Positions 25,801 through 37,829 of a stretch of DNA of 64,000 bases are shown here, one piece after another; position 1 is the first letter of the stretch; each line of letters starts with the position of its first letter. Below the pieces are notes generated by a model. It made no database searches, was not told the origin of the DNA, and was given only the letters and a program-made list of their open reading frames with translations. Source of the stretch: Trichinella spiralis (lineage: Eukaryota; Nematoda; Enoplea; Trichinellida; Trichinellidae); the NCBI GenBank assembly GCA_000181795.3, contig CM012953.1:16293585-16357584 (forward strand). The letters are read 5' to 3'. The position numbers and the translations under genes were made by a program.

Positions 25801-28800
25801 GATAATTGATCCAACTGGAAGTTTCGTTTGATTGCTACAAGCAGAAATAATAATCAATAAAAAACTGAATTGAAAAAAAAAACGCATCATTATTTATTTA
25901 TGCATCAAAACATACTGTATAATCGTCAAGTTCAGTTACAGTTTCTTCTTCATCAGCTGTAAATGGTGATGTTGACGATTCCGCCTTTTCTTCTTCTACT
26001 TGCTTTTTCTGAAAAAAAGATTTTTAAAAATAGACTATAATAATAGATTGATTTTATACATTGATAAATGAACGCAAAAATACATTATACAAATTATAGG
26101 ACTGAATTTAAAAAAAAAGGGAACATCACTTACAGAAGATGTTGAAACGTTTCTATCCGTATCATAAATATTTCCAGCTGCATTCGATTCGCCTGCTGCT
26201 TTATTGCCATCCAATTCTGATTGTTCTTCTAGCAGTGTTTTAACTTTGCCAACCCTCGGTTCTGTGACTTTTTCTAATTTTATTTCAACATTAAATATAA
26301 TTTTAAAAAAATTCATAATTTAAAATAAAAATACTTGAAATAGAATTTTCTTTTGTCTCCGTTGACAATTTCAATGCAGCATTATTGGTCTGAAATTTAA
26401 ATTAAAAAGTTCTCATGATAACGAAAATTCGACTCGAATTCATCATTCGTTCGCTTGATGACAAAAACATTACTTCCGTCCACGAAGAAGTTTCTGGGAC
26501 TCCTACAACTTCGGTCGTATTTTCCACGCTATCCGCATCATCGTCAACATCACTGTCGTTCGACTCCTTATCAGACGATGCACTCGAACTGATACCACCC
26601 ATATCTGCAACATCAACAACAATAATTATATTATTATTATTAACCAGCATTATATAATATTAACAACAACATTTATATGTGTTGGTAGTGTTGAGTCGCG
26701 TTCCCAAATTGCTGTTCCAATTCGATCCATCCTTGAACTTTTCCGATCGGTCGAGTAGAATGTTCAGATGTGTACCCATAGCGCGTTCACGTTTCGATTT
26801 TACGATACGTTCGTTTTTGTACTCGGCAACCGAAAATAATAATAATACAATCATATTCATATATGGGCCTGAAAAATTATTTCCAATTCAAGCTTTTTTT
26901 CCCCTACTTGGTCGACTTTGTTCCAAAATTCACGAACATGTTTAGAAAGCAATGAAGCAACACGTTTGACATGCTTTTCTGCTTCAGTATTTTGTCGAAG
27001 TTCACCTTCTTCCCTTTCTCGGTATGCTTTTGCAACAGAAGCAGAAATCTTAACCAAACAAACAAACAAAACACCAATAAATAAGTCAATTGCATCAAAT
27101 ATACATTTCAACCGAATACCCACCCTTTTGCAGCAAGCTCGTTTCAATTTGCGTTCGCCGTCAAAATCACGAGCCATCCAGCTAAGCTCATCCATCAAAT
27201 TATCCGAATGCACTTTAAGCCGGGGAGGTTCTGCGCATTTCGGCAACGAGGAGGCGGTCCACAAACCTTCACGCCTCAATTGACTTACCCGCTTCAATAC
27301 TACAGCTTCCTTAAACAAAAAAAAATATATTTCCCTCTTTTAAACACACACCCACAAACATTACTGTACAACAACTTGTAAAATAAAAGCATTACTTGTC
27401 GAGCTGCCTGTTCGAGATCAAAAGAGGTAATACGACATTGCAATTGTGTTGAAGCAGCCGACTGCCTTGAATTTTCTGCACCTGGATCATTGGCATCTTT
27501 TTTCAATTCCTCCTAAATATTTTTTGATAATAATATACAACAACAACTGCAACATAACTATATTTTTAAAATTCATTTATAAAAAGTAATAAAGTATAGT
27601 TCGCTCTGTTAAGTGCAATGAACACAATTATAGCAAATGCTAGCTTTTATAAGAAACTTAAAAATTTTTATTTGAAACATCAAAATTTATAACTTTTCAA
27701 AATGAAAAAATATTCAATAAAATTTTTCCCGTTACATTGTAATCAATCATACACAATGATACAAAATGCTCATAAGTTTGTTTGAATGTTGTAACTTTGT
27801 TTACCACGGATGATTTGAAAAAAAATTAAAGCTTGAATTAAACTAAAAATAAAACGAAAAACAAACAAAATACTAGTTATGACGTCCAATTTTTCTAAAC
27901 ATCACCTTCAAAATCAACACATTTTTTTTTAATTTCAGCACAAAAAATTCAGCTTATAATTCAACTAACAGGTCTGTCACTGCAAGTCAAAAATGAAAAG
28001 AAGTTAGTTTTGGAAACTGAAAATTTTTTAAACTGATAACAAAACGCAAAATTAACATTAATGAGCATTTATGCATTCATGCAAAATTAAAATTTCATTA
28101 CTTAATATTATTATACTGATGTACTATTTACCAAAATAATTAAATTAAAAACTTTCGTCACAAAAAATAAAAAGCAAACAGCAAATCAAAAAAAATTTTA
28201 TTATGTCATTACACTGCATTTTGCGTTTGCATTAGTTAATCTTTTGTAACATTTTCTAATAGTGATATGCTTAAAACGTTTTACGTTTTGCACAGGTTAC
28301 GTTAAATTGCAATTGCCTCCAAAAGCAAGTGAAATTCAAGAAAACACTGAACTAGTGTATACTTAATTAACATATTACATAATTAGTAATGCAACGGTAT
28401 TTCGATATAATATGTAATTTACACCGAAAAATAATAGCATTTTGTAATAAAAATACATTTCAAAGCAATTTCTTCAACTACCACCAAAAAAATGAAAAAA
28501 AAAATTAATGTCATACTTTTCGTTACAAAATAAGTTTTAAATTCATATTTAAATTAAATACCAAAAGAAGATTTAAAACTTATAAAATTGCTACTTAAAT
28601 AATTGAAACTGGAAAATAAATTCACAAAAAACTACTTACTGTATCTTGATCAGAAATAGCGAGCAGTGCGGTAGGAATGGAATGATTTTGAATCTCTTCG
28701 TGGTTCTCGACTGCGTTGTTGCTTGCATGCTGCAATTCGGCACTGTGAGTTTTCGGGTGCGACTTTAGACCACCGCGGGTAGCTCTCTTAAACCATAACA

Positions 28801-29077
28801 ATTTACAAGCAGAAAACAACCTTCAACTGTACCTTTATTGAATTTGTTGCAGCGGTTTCGAATTCGTTGCGCAATGACTCGCTTTTAATGAGGCAGTGAA
28901 AAACTTTGGGAAAACAATGCTTTTCATTACTAATTTCCAATTTCCTTTGAGCAAAACTTTTATCAAAGTTAGAAACCGTCTAAAATAACAAATCTGAAAT
29001 TAACTTATCTACAGAGATTTACTTTCTACCTGTGGCCGCTGAAAACAGATAGTCCGATTCCTTCTCGTGGAGGCCAT
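15069..29077 (-). CDS. ssl-1: SRCAP/p400/Domino-type SWR1 chromatin-remodelling ATPase
   Basis: Catalytic subunit of the complex that exchanges H2A for H2A.Z in nucleosomes. Starting at ATG 29077 (MASTRRNRTICF), I traced 43 exons that keep one frame to the stop at 15069, about 2,880 residues. Order: HSA domain (about 155-315; KVHSDNLMDELSWMARDF, then VREFWNKVDQYKNER) that would bind actin/ARP4. ATPase lobe 1 starts near 500: Walker A GILADEMGLGKTIQT with Lys about 543, then DEAQ at about 640-643 and RRLLLTGTPLQN. Next is a long Ser/Pro/Arg-rich insert (mostly one 1,137-base exon, 23760-22624) that splits the ATPase, a SWR1/INO80 hallmark. Lobe 2 (about 1551-1710) has FTQMARMLDILEAF, STRSGGVGVNLTGADTV and QDRCHRIGQTRDVH. 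A SANT domain follows near 2140-2200 (LNWEYVSDFVRAHGNFYHSP), then an acidic, Asn-rich and polyglutamine tail. DEAQ and the KVCNHPNLFE block favour SRCAP/Domino; the SANT is p400/Domino-like. The donor at 19906 is weak. Confidence 0.95.
16358..16440 (-). repeat. CAG/CAA polyglutamine repeat inside SSL-1
   Basis: On the coding strand this tract is CAA and CAG codons giving 9 Gln, one Lys, then 15 Gln, preceded by an Asp/Asn-rich stretch. It sits in the large exon 16728-15964 that encodes the C-terminal tail. Glutamine-rich tails are known from Domino and p400. The tract is long enough to vary in length between isolates. Confidence 0.9.
19289..19398. repeat. Imperfect inverted repeat within an SSL-1 intron
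   Basis: The left arm 19289-19306 and right arm 19379-19398 pair over 18 bases with a two-base bulge, across a 72-base loop. The whole block 19250-19430 is much GC-richer than the surrounding intron. It lies in the 1.1-kb intron between the exon ending near 19907 and the 12-codon exon at 18782-18747. Confidence 0.7.
19848..19886. repeat. (AAT)n microsatellite
   Basis: Uninterrupted trinucleotide AAT/ATA repeat in the SSL-1 intron, just downstream (in gene sense) of the exon ending near 19907. Confidence 0.9.
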
Positions 29078-31347
29078 TTATACCAAATGTAATTCAAAGC
29101 AATATTGATAAACACTTAATTACAAACGCACAACAATAGCCAAACATCAAAAAAGCCTCCAATGAAACGTTATCATCATTATGGACATTTTTCACGCGTG
29201 GAAGTATACGTTATTCATAAAAAACTACAATTTTCAACAAGTCATATTAAAAGTATTTTAATATATTCGCAAAAATACATCAAAATCGTGGAATTTTATT
29301 AAAATAAAATAAGTAATTTAAGAATTAGATTACAGTAAAAATAGACGAAGTAATCAAGTTCAAGCAAAATATGCAACTTATTTCTTTGAAAAGTTTATTT
29401 TAATAAAATCATTTGGCGTAATAAATTTGATTTTAATTTCAATAATTTAAAGTACTATAAAAAATAATCGCATTATAATAGGCTTTCTTACAATTTTCTT
29501 GAATTATTATTGGAGAACAATTAAACAATGAATCTGCATACTGTAACAAAATGGAAGTTATTTCCTTTCATACTAATATTGAAGTACATTAAATATAAAC
29601 TAAAAGTTATATATAAGTATAATTTTTGTTTTAAATTTAAAAAAAATAAAATTTTTATTTTTATTGTACTCTGTCAAGTAACATTAAGAAAACTTTAGCT
29701 ATGCATTATGTCACTGTTGCTGACCTTTCAAAGGTCACAATAATATTACAATAGTATGAAGGTATTGATAATGTTATTATTCTTATTTTAATCGTAAATC
29801 AACAATTTTAAAAGAAAAGTTGCTATATATTTGCTGTTTTTATGTCAATTTCAATTTGCTACACAATGTTTAAAATTGTTCTGCAATTATGACATTTTGG
29901 AGCATACTAAATTAAAGTTAAAAGTGAAAGATTCATAAATGTACCTTCGGTCATTATTCATTTCATTTTCTGATTAATACATTTCGATAATCATGAAATT
30001 ATTACTGTTTTCATCATTGAAAAATACAGAAAATTTTTGCATATGATTGACATTTTGTAAAATTAAATTATTCTCAATTTGTTGTTTACTTTTGTAGCTA
30101 TCTAAGAAGCGAGATTTGCATTTTTCTGCAGGTGAAATGTTTTGCATGTAGACTAAAAACGTTAAAAAATTTTCATTATTGTTTATTGTTGTGATAAAAC
30201 ATTACTAAGATAAAAATTTTATTCAAAAATTATATCTCAAAATTATGTAAATTTACTGTTTACTCATTTTACTTTTAACTGCATGGTTTCAAAGTTACTT
30301 TTTTCAGATAGTGTTTGAAGTATTTGAAAAACCTTAAGCTAAATACATTTGTATTTCATTTCAAATTGTAAATTTCTATTTTTAAGAACTTATTCATTTT
30401 CATTCTTTTAGCATTGATAAATCGGTTAGGCACGTTGAGTGCAAACAATAGTAGGTGCCACTGCATAGGAATTTTAAGCAGTTGCTATCTTCCGTTCGAC
30501 AATATACGAATGGGATGCATTTCCCATTCATTATTGTAATCTTCAGATTTTACATTCTTTACTTTTTCATGAAGTCTATTTCTGGTCATCAACGTGCATC
30601 AATCAAATTTATTAGGGCATTGCTTAAACGTATAAGATGCTGTCAAATATTTCTGATTATTATTGTCATCATCCAGGAACCGTTTTTAACAATAGTGTTA
30701 AGCAATATTTATAAAAAAGTATGCAATTAATTAAAAAATTACAATGTCGTCATTATTTTCATTCGCAAGCATTACTAAGTATATTCATCTCACTCCATGA
30801 ATGTATAATATAAAATGAAGAAAATTATTCTTAACATTTGCATTTGAAGTCATAAATATTATTAATATGCAAATTAATATAAATTTGCATGATAATAAAT
30901 ATGAAACCAATTAATTGCATGATCAGAAAATTTTCAGTAGATATTTTGCAAAATTTGGTTACCGTCAACTTGTCAGCTAAATTACAAATTGTTTAAAATA
31001 CAAAACATCAGTTTAAAATATATTCTTGTCTAAAATATATTCTTAAAATATATTCAGTCTTTTATTTTTCGAAGAATTTTGTTGCTTCTAGCAAAGTTGT
31101 AATTTTAATTTACTGCAAATAATTTAAAAATATATTCATAACCTATTATGATAAAAATTTTCTTAAAAGTGCATATTTTATAAAACTGTAATTTAAAAAT
31201 AAAATATCATTTTGCTGACAATTTTTCATGCCAACAGTTGAAAGTTTGACATTGATACAGATAGGTATACTGGTATATAACTGTAGATAGGTATATAACT
31301 GTTAGACTGTAATGTTTGAAATAAAAACGTTAAGATAGTTCCAGTCA
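29078..31347. other. AT-rich spacer upstream of SSL-1
   Basis: Contains the SSL-1 promoter region and the 3' flank of the RBBP4-like gene. A 91-codon plus-strand frame at 30455-30730 has hydrophobic stretches but no ATG in good context, no family resemblance and no splice partners. Nothing else is seen. Confidence 0.55.
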
Positions 31348-33835
31348 TTAAAAATCTAGTGGTTCCAGCTCTTCATCAGGTATGTTCACACCAGGTTCAT
31401 CTTCGTCATTAACAATATCTTTTGACTAAAAAATCAATGAAATTTCAAAAAAAAACTTCCTTTCACTGCACTTACCGGTATCCATGCAGAAATGATGCCT
31501 CTGTCATTTGAACAACCAAGAAACCAAGTAAGATGAGAATTCCAGTCAAAGTCCAAAATGTTGTTTTTATATCCAGAATGAACAAACTATTTATAATAAA
31601 GCAATAATCTTATCATGAAATATAGAAAAAAAGAATTTTTTAATGCACTAAACTAACCAATGATTCAGGTATAGCATCTTTATCCCAATAATCATTGCAG
31701 TCATCCGCAACAATTTCCTGACCAATCGCACTAAATAACAGTCATTCATTCTACAGGTGCAATTCTTGTGATAACTATTCATCATACTTGACGTCATATA
31801 TGACAAGTCCATCTTTTTGGAAAGCACATCCAAGCATCACTTCGTTTCGTGGAGACCACATAAGCTGTAGAATTGTAGAAACTCAATATAAATTTCATTT
31901 TTTATTTTCGAATGCTTTACCGCAGAATTTTTGCAAAAACGGCATTATTTTTATAATTTTTATTATGATAAAGAATATTATTATTGCCTATGTTTAAAAA
32001 TATTAAAAGTAATGCACAATAGCATACCTTCTTTGGGACATTTCCAGGAAAATAAATATGCAACGGTCGGCCAGTTTTCCTCAAATCCCATAATTTAACT
32101 GTCTAAAACGTTTCAGTTAATGTACTAAATGAAGAAAATATTACAAAATTAATGACAAAATATAATAAATAAGAAGGCACACTTTTTAATGTAGAAACAC
32201 GAAAAAGAAGAAAAGAATAAAAAAGATAAGAAAGGAGAAACTTTTCAATATCTGTAATTGAATACTTTGTCACCAGAGGCAGATGCTAATATATTTTCGT
32301 TGAAGCAGTTGAAAGAAAAGGATGAAACTTCATTGCCAACATGGGTGGAAAAATTATGCACTAGAAATTCGGAAGCTTTGATTCGACGATCCCAGCTACA
32401 ATGAACATTTTTATTAAAAATAAAAATTTTACTTCTTAAATTTGATAAATAGAAACAAAATCACTAATATATTATAATTTTTCATAACAGAAATGTCAAA
32501 ATTAGAAATCAAACTCACATGTTTTAACAATTGTAAAAGAATAATATACTTACATACAAATTTTTCCATTTTTACCGGCACCACCGAAAATGCATTCCAT
32601 TTTTGGATGCCAGTGGATTTCATTGATCAAGCAAACTTTGTAATTTTCAATCGACGGCACAGCTGAGTCATTTTTAGCCCCATTCTCAATATCGTATACA
32701 CTAATTGAACCATTTGAAAAAACCGTAATTAATAAACCAGCTTTAATCTTATTCCAAGAGAATGACTTCCCACCACTTCCTGCAGGAATGGCACTTTGTA
32801 ATTTTGAAACTTCTCCATTAGCTAAAAGCAGCGTTTTTTGGATATTTGTTACATTAACTAAAAAATTAGTGCACAATGCATAATATTTTTTGACAAATAT
32901 TCATAAATAAATAATTTTTAAAAATTGCATATGATGAAGAAAAATGTTTCGAAAGCTAAGAATCCATTTATATACACAAATATTTAATTCAATCATATTT
33001 GTTCGAATAATTTATTTCAATAAAAATTCCATAGTTTAGAATAAATATCAAATCACATTTATACACTTAATTACCGCAAAATTGCATAAGTTTCAAAGAA
33101 AAAGTTTATGCAAAAAATTTCAATGCTATTATAGCAAATCCAAATTTAAAATATGATCCAATGATTGAACTTTTCTTTTATCTCCATTTAAATTGCTTAT
33201 GAATTGCAACTGTGAAATAAAATTTTATAATGATATAAAAATATTTTTTAAAAAATCGATTGCATAGTAATAGTTGGAGTTCATTTGTGAAAAGTTTACC
33301 TTGATCACTTTCATTCAGTCGAAGAATAGCATCAAATAAATTTGTTCCTAGGGCAAGTATACGAGCATCTTGAGGCATGTACTTCGCAATTTGAACAGCT
33401 CGTTGGAAACGAATGTCACACTTTTTCTTAAATTGCAGTTTCTTCCCATCATTAGCATTTTCATTTAAAATAATTCGTGTGAATCTCAAAATGTGATTCT
33501 TGCCAACAGTAGTTGCAACGAGGCATTCGTGTGAGCTGCCTTCTTGGACTTGCCTAAAAGTCAAAAGAAAAACGAGCATAACAAATGGCACAAATTATTC
33601 ATGCATACTCTATTGGGCCAGTACTCCATTGAAATACTGCACTCGGTAATAGCAATGGCATTTCAACAATCTAAACTGTTATTATAAAATTTGTGAAATA
33701 TTTATTAATTTATATCACAGCATGATATATAATAGGAACATTGCTTTTCCAACGTGACTTTTTGTACAAACGTATAACTTCGTCTTTAATCTCTTTATCA
33801 GGTTTTATATAATAAACTCGCTTTCTCTCACTCAT
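31348..33835 (-). CDS. Divergent RBBP4/RbAp48-like WD40 histone-binding protein (paralog A)
   Basis: RBBP4-type proteins are seven-bladed WD40 propellers that present H3-H4 to CAF-1, HAT1, NuRD, Sin3 and PRC2. Ten exons (33835-33719, 33670-33609, 33553-33300, 32857-32554, 32395-32266, 32102-32028, 31864-31788, 31730-31658, 31586-31476, 31425-31348) keep one frame for 426 residues, against 425 in human RBBP4. Matching blocks: AIVEMPLLLPSAVFQWS (human ALEWPSLTAQWLP), VQIAKYMPQDARILAL (RARYMPQNPCIIAT), INEIHWHPKMECIFGGAG (VEDVSWHLLHESLFGSVA), TVKLWDLRKTGRPLHIYF (TVALWDLRNLKLKLHSF), LMWSPRNEVMLGCAF (VQWSPHNETILASSG), NNILDFDWNSHLTWFLGC. The C-terminus is an acidic tail ending EELEPLDF. Identity to canonical RBBP4 is low, though architecture and length are kept. 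It could be a specialised or fast-evolving chaperone. Confidence 0.85.
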
Positions 33836-36229
33836 ACTTTAAACAAGTCTAAAAAAATAATTTTTAATCAAAAAACCAAATTTAATACGAATGTTTTACT
33901 GCATGTCAAATTTCGAAAACTCTCTAAATAGAATCTTTACCAACAAAAATAATTACTGTAGATCTTTGAAGTTCCTAGAAATAAGCAAGAAACAATTTTC
34001 ACCATTTAACATTTTGAGCATTGAAAAGTAGATCATTTCACATTATCTGATTGAAATAATTGAAATTGAATTTACAGAATACGACATGATAAAATAGAAA
34101 ATTTTACTGTAATTAATATTTTGAATCATATTTATTCCATCTCATAAAAAAGTTTACATCTTGTCATTTACATTAATTTGGTCATTTTTTTGCAGCAAAA
34201 TAGTTTTAAAATAAAAATTTGATTGCATATTGCATTTGAAATACTCAAAAAACAAACAAACAAAAGTATTACCCTCAAGCAAATTATATTCTAAACAGTT
34301 GTTCAAAACGATATTTCATTCAGTGAAGTGATAAAAGATTAATATGCAATTATTAAATTTTAAATTTACCATCATTACATATTATTTAAAAAATTAGCCT
34401 ATTAACTGCATATCAGCAGCGCTGTTTTACAGCAGAATTGAATTATCAAACTTTGTTAAAAGCAACTTAATAATAAAAATGATGCAGTTAAATTTACAGC
34501 ATTTTCCAATAATAAATAAATTTATTAAGATAAACGTTTTAAAAATATTTAAAGGTGCATACATATTTTTCAATTTGTCGTAAACTATGTTATTTATATT
34601 CGTGAACTTCTGGCACCATTTTATATAAGAGGATTTTCTACATCTGTTCACTAAATCAGCTTTCTTCAGCTCATTGCTTTCAAAAATAAAAAACCTTTTC
34701 AATTTTTAGTTTTTATTTTTAGCTGTTTTGAAAAATTATTGTTTCATTTTGCCAAAAGATAAAATAAGCTTGACAGTTGTTTTCAAAGGAATACATGATT
34801 TATGTAACATTTCTTTGTTGAAAATTATCTTCACTTTGAACAATCGTAGAGATCAATATTTCATTTTACCACATGTTGTTTTACTACAAGTAACTGCCAA
34901 TATTTGAAAAGCAAAATGTAAAATTGAAAGGACTCTTGCTTTTTCTCTGCTCGGTGTCATCAGTGCTTAGTCATCTATTAACGTATTTGTGCAAGTTTAA
35001 ACAAATTTTTAAAGTTGCAAATAGCAAATGAGAAATTCTATTTCTGTAGTAAAAATTATTATTTGATGAATTCTAAAGATTAGTATTATGAAAGATGTTG
35101 AAAACGTGGCGTGGTGTAAAATTTGTACAATTTTTGCCAGCAAAGCACACTTCAACTTTAAATAACAGGAAAGCTGTATAAGAATCGTAAATCAAAAAAC
35201 TGATTAATTTTATAACAGTATATAAGAAATTAATTACTTGCAAAGAATATTTATAAGCAATAGTTATGATTTATAATAATGCAAATCATTCATGCATAAT
35301 GAATAATACGGAACTGCTGAAGACATGCATGTCGTTATTCTCTTACTCACAATCTGCCCAGCATTAAATTGAAGATTAATAATAATAAAAGTGACGTTTC
35401 AGCAAGTTTTGACTGCCACCTATAGAAATAAATGAGCATTTGATAATTTCAATTGCATTTTCAAAGCATAGTATGGTCCAATTATGAAACCGTTGGCAAC
35501 AATTTAAAACCTTGACAAAAATATTTGAAAATTGATAATTTTTTTCATTACAATCGTTTGACAGTTAAATAAGATTTTATTTTTTATTTCCAATATTTGC
35601 AACATTTTGAAAATGGAAAATTATTTTTAACCATTTTTCAAAATAAATGATAACATCAAAACGTTCATCATGTTTCACTGGCTGATCAAAATTTGCATTA
35701 AATCTATTGCGCGCACGTATATTGCACTGCTTGAATGGAATTAAAAAAAAATTTTATTCACTTCTTGCTAGCGCAAATGGCGAAGCAAAATTTTAAAAAT
35801 TACAACTTAACAAATTTGTTCATTAACAAAAATTCCATTGGAATGCATTAACATGAAGTTTTTTATGCAAATGTCCCAATAAAATTTTTAGTAAACTAAT
35901 TGTGGATAGCAATCTCTAGTCAATTGTAAAATATTGTAATTTTTTAGTAATAAATGTTAAGCCCGTCTCATCCTTCTCTTTTATTCGCGTTCATGGACAA
36001 TATAAAAGATTTATTAGAATAAAATCTGAACAATTATATAACCCAGAGTCAAATAAGCAAAAATTGCATACACACACAATATTACATAATAAGGAGTGCC
36101 CTTGAACTTCATTAAATTCATTATCTGAGTGCCTCCCGGTTAAAGTTGCTTTTTGTTTCTTGCAAATCACTAATTCATACGATATTGAAGGCGATTCGCA
36201 TATTTTCTGTGTACATTAAAAAAATATCA
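33836..36229. other. AT-rich spacer upstream of paralog A
   Basis: No gene seen. The minus-strand frame 34702-34427 is AT-driven low-complexity sequence (Lys/Asn/Ile/Phe-rich) without a domain. Confidence 0.55.
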
Positions 36230-36900
36230 ATGTAGCAATGGCAGGGAACAACTGCTACACTTGGGTTACTAACAGTCAGGTTCCAAGACTGACTGTAGTT
36301 CTTCTACCGAATCGCGGGTCTCACTGAGCTTTAACTTTCTGCACTAAGTGTCAGAATTAGCCGTAGTCAAAAATTTACGATTATCTAAGATTCTCTAGAC
36401 ATACAGAAGTAGACTACGAGAATACAACGGATAATGCGTAAGCATGACTAAAGGTCAAAATCCGTTCTTTTTCTCTGTCGGGTCTTCTACTAAAGCAGCA
36501 CTTCGGCTTCTTCTCTGAATGTTTTGTCTTGCCCCTTCCAAATCTCGTTCTCGCTTCATTTCTCCAGCAGACTTATATCGGTTGTTCTACCAACAGTCAC
36601 GTGATCTTCTCTGCCATAACACCAGATGTACTTCCTTTGTTTTACGTCTTTTCAGAATACGGCTGTGCCAACAACATGGCTCCAACTCGTGGTTTAGCAA
36701 GCATTTGTTTCTCCACAACTGTCAGTTGTGATAGACAGCGACGAGGGTTTTCAGCGTCGATCGCCTTTGATGTGCTGCCGCATCTCATAGTTTAGCGAGA
36801 GCTTGTTTCTCCACAACTGTCCACAGGAAAAGGTGCTATTCGGGGTGTGGCATCCTGTTGTTGTTCTACCACGCAACTTGGCTGGGGGAAGTTTGCCAAC
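36230..36900. repeat. GC-richer repeat-like block, possible solo LTR or other dispersed element
   Basis: Base composition changes sharply from the flanks. The block opens near a TGTAGCA...TGCTACA inverted pair (36231-36260). Two copies of a 19-base motif (36705-36723 and 36803-36821) lie 98 bases apart, each preceded by a GTTTAGC box. The plus-strand frames at 36519-36795 are short and unlike any family I know. Length and TGT-start resemble a solo long terminal repeat, but I could not confirm the end or a target duplication. It appears to lack coding capacity. Confidence 0.35.
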
Positions 36901-37829
36901 ATTTTATTTTTGCCAATCAAATATTTCAATGCAAAAACAAGCAAGGAAACTGAATTGATTACAATTATTTGAAAATGAATTTATTTTTGCTTTTCAGTTG
37001 CTTTTATTAAAAAAACAAGAAGGAATATCCGATTCTGGGTAGAAATGTCAATTTGAGAAATATATTTTGAAGTTGATTCTCAAAACTGCGACTAAATTGA
37101 ATTCTAATTTTTCTGAAACTTACAGTATATATATACTGACGTTACTTTTTTATTAAAATAATGCTTCTCATGTCAGTTCCAATAAAGCGAATTTTTCCAT
37201 TACCATCATGTTGCGTAGAAATTCAAAAACTAAAAAATTATTATTCATTGGAAAAAAGCTGTCGTATAATCAATCGTAATTTGCAGAACAACTACTTCGG
37301 TGTTTTTTTTCATTACTTGTTTATGATCTCGATTTTATTTTCCTTTTAAATTTACATACGCTTCTTTTCATCTGAAATTTTGATGATTTTTAAATTATTA
37401 AGAAAATTCTTCCTATTCATTTCCATTTTCGTCAATGTTTGAAAGTAAAAAAGACAAACATTTAGAATTTTTTTAAAAAACTATACATTAAATAAAAACA
37501 AAAATGAAACAATATGCACAAATTAGAGGATTTACTGACATACGGATCAACTGATTAAAGATGCACATATATCCCCCCCTCTTATTGCAATCATCTACAT
37601 CAAACTTATCAAAAGAGAATTCGACATCCACCAGATATGACGCGCATTTGTTTCGAACTAGTGAGGAAAAGAAAAAAATGAGCAAGTTGAAAATCGCAGA
37701 CAGAAAATAGCAGTTGAAATTGTAAACAGTGCAAAAAATGACTGCATCACACGAAATATTTCAACATAGCTCATATCACAAAAATTGTATCACATATGCC
37801 CTCATGCATAGTGCATCAGAAAAGCTGCA

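Noticed and set aside
26660-26860. Alternative start of the exon at 26868 (acceptor before GCCCATATATG).
   Set aside because: That acceptor puts the previous exon out of phase. The acceptor at 26822 restores the HSA sequence WNKVDQYKNER.
30455-30730. 91-codon plus-strand frame with hydrophobic stretches.
   Set aside because: Hydrophobicity follows from T-rich sequence; no recognisable features or exon structure.
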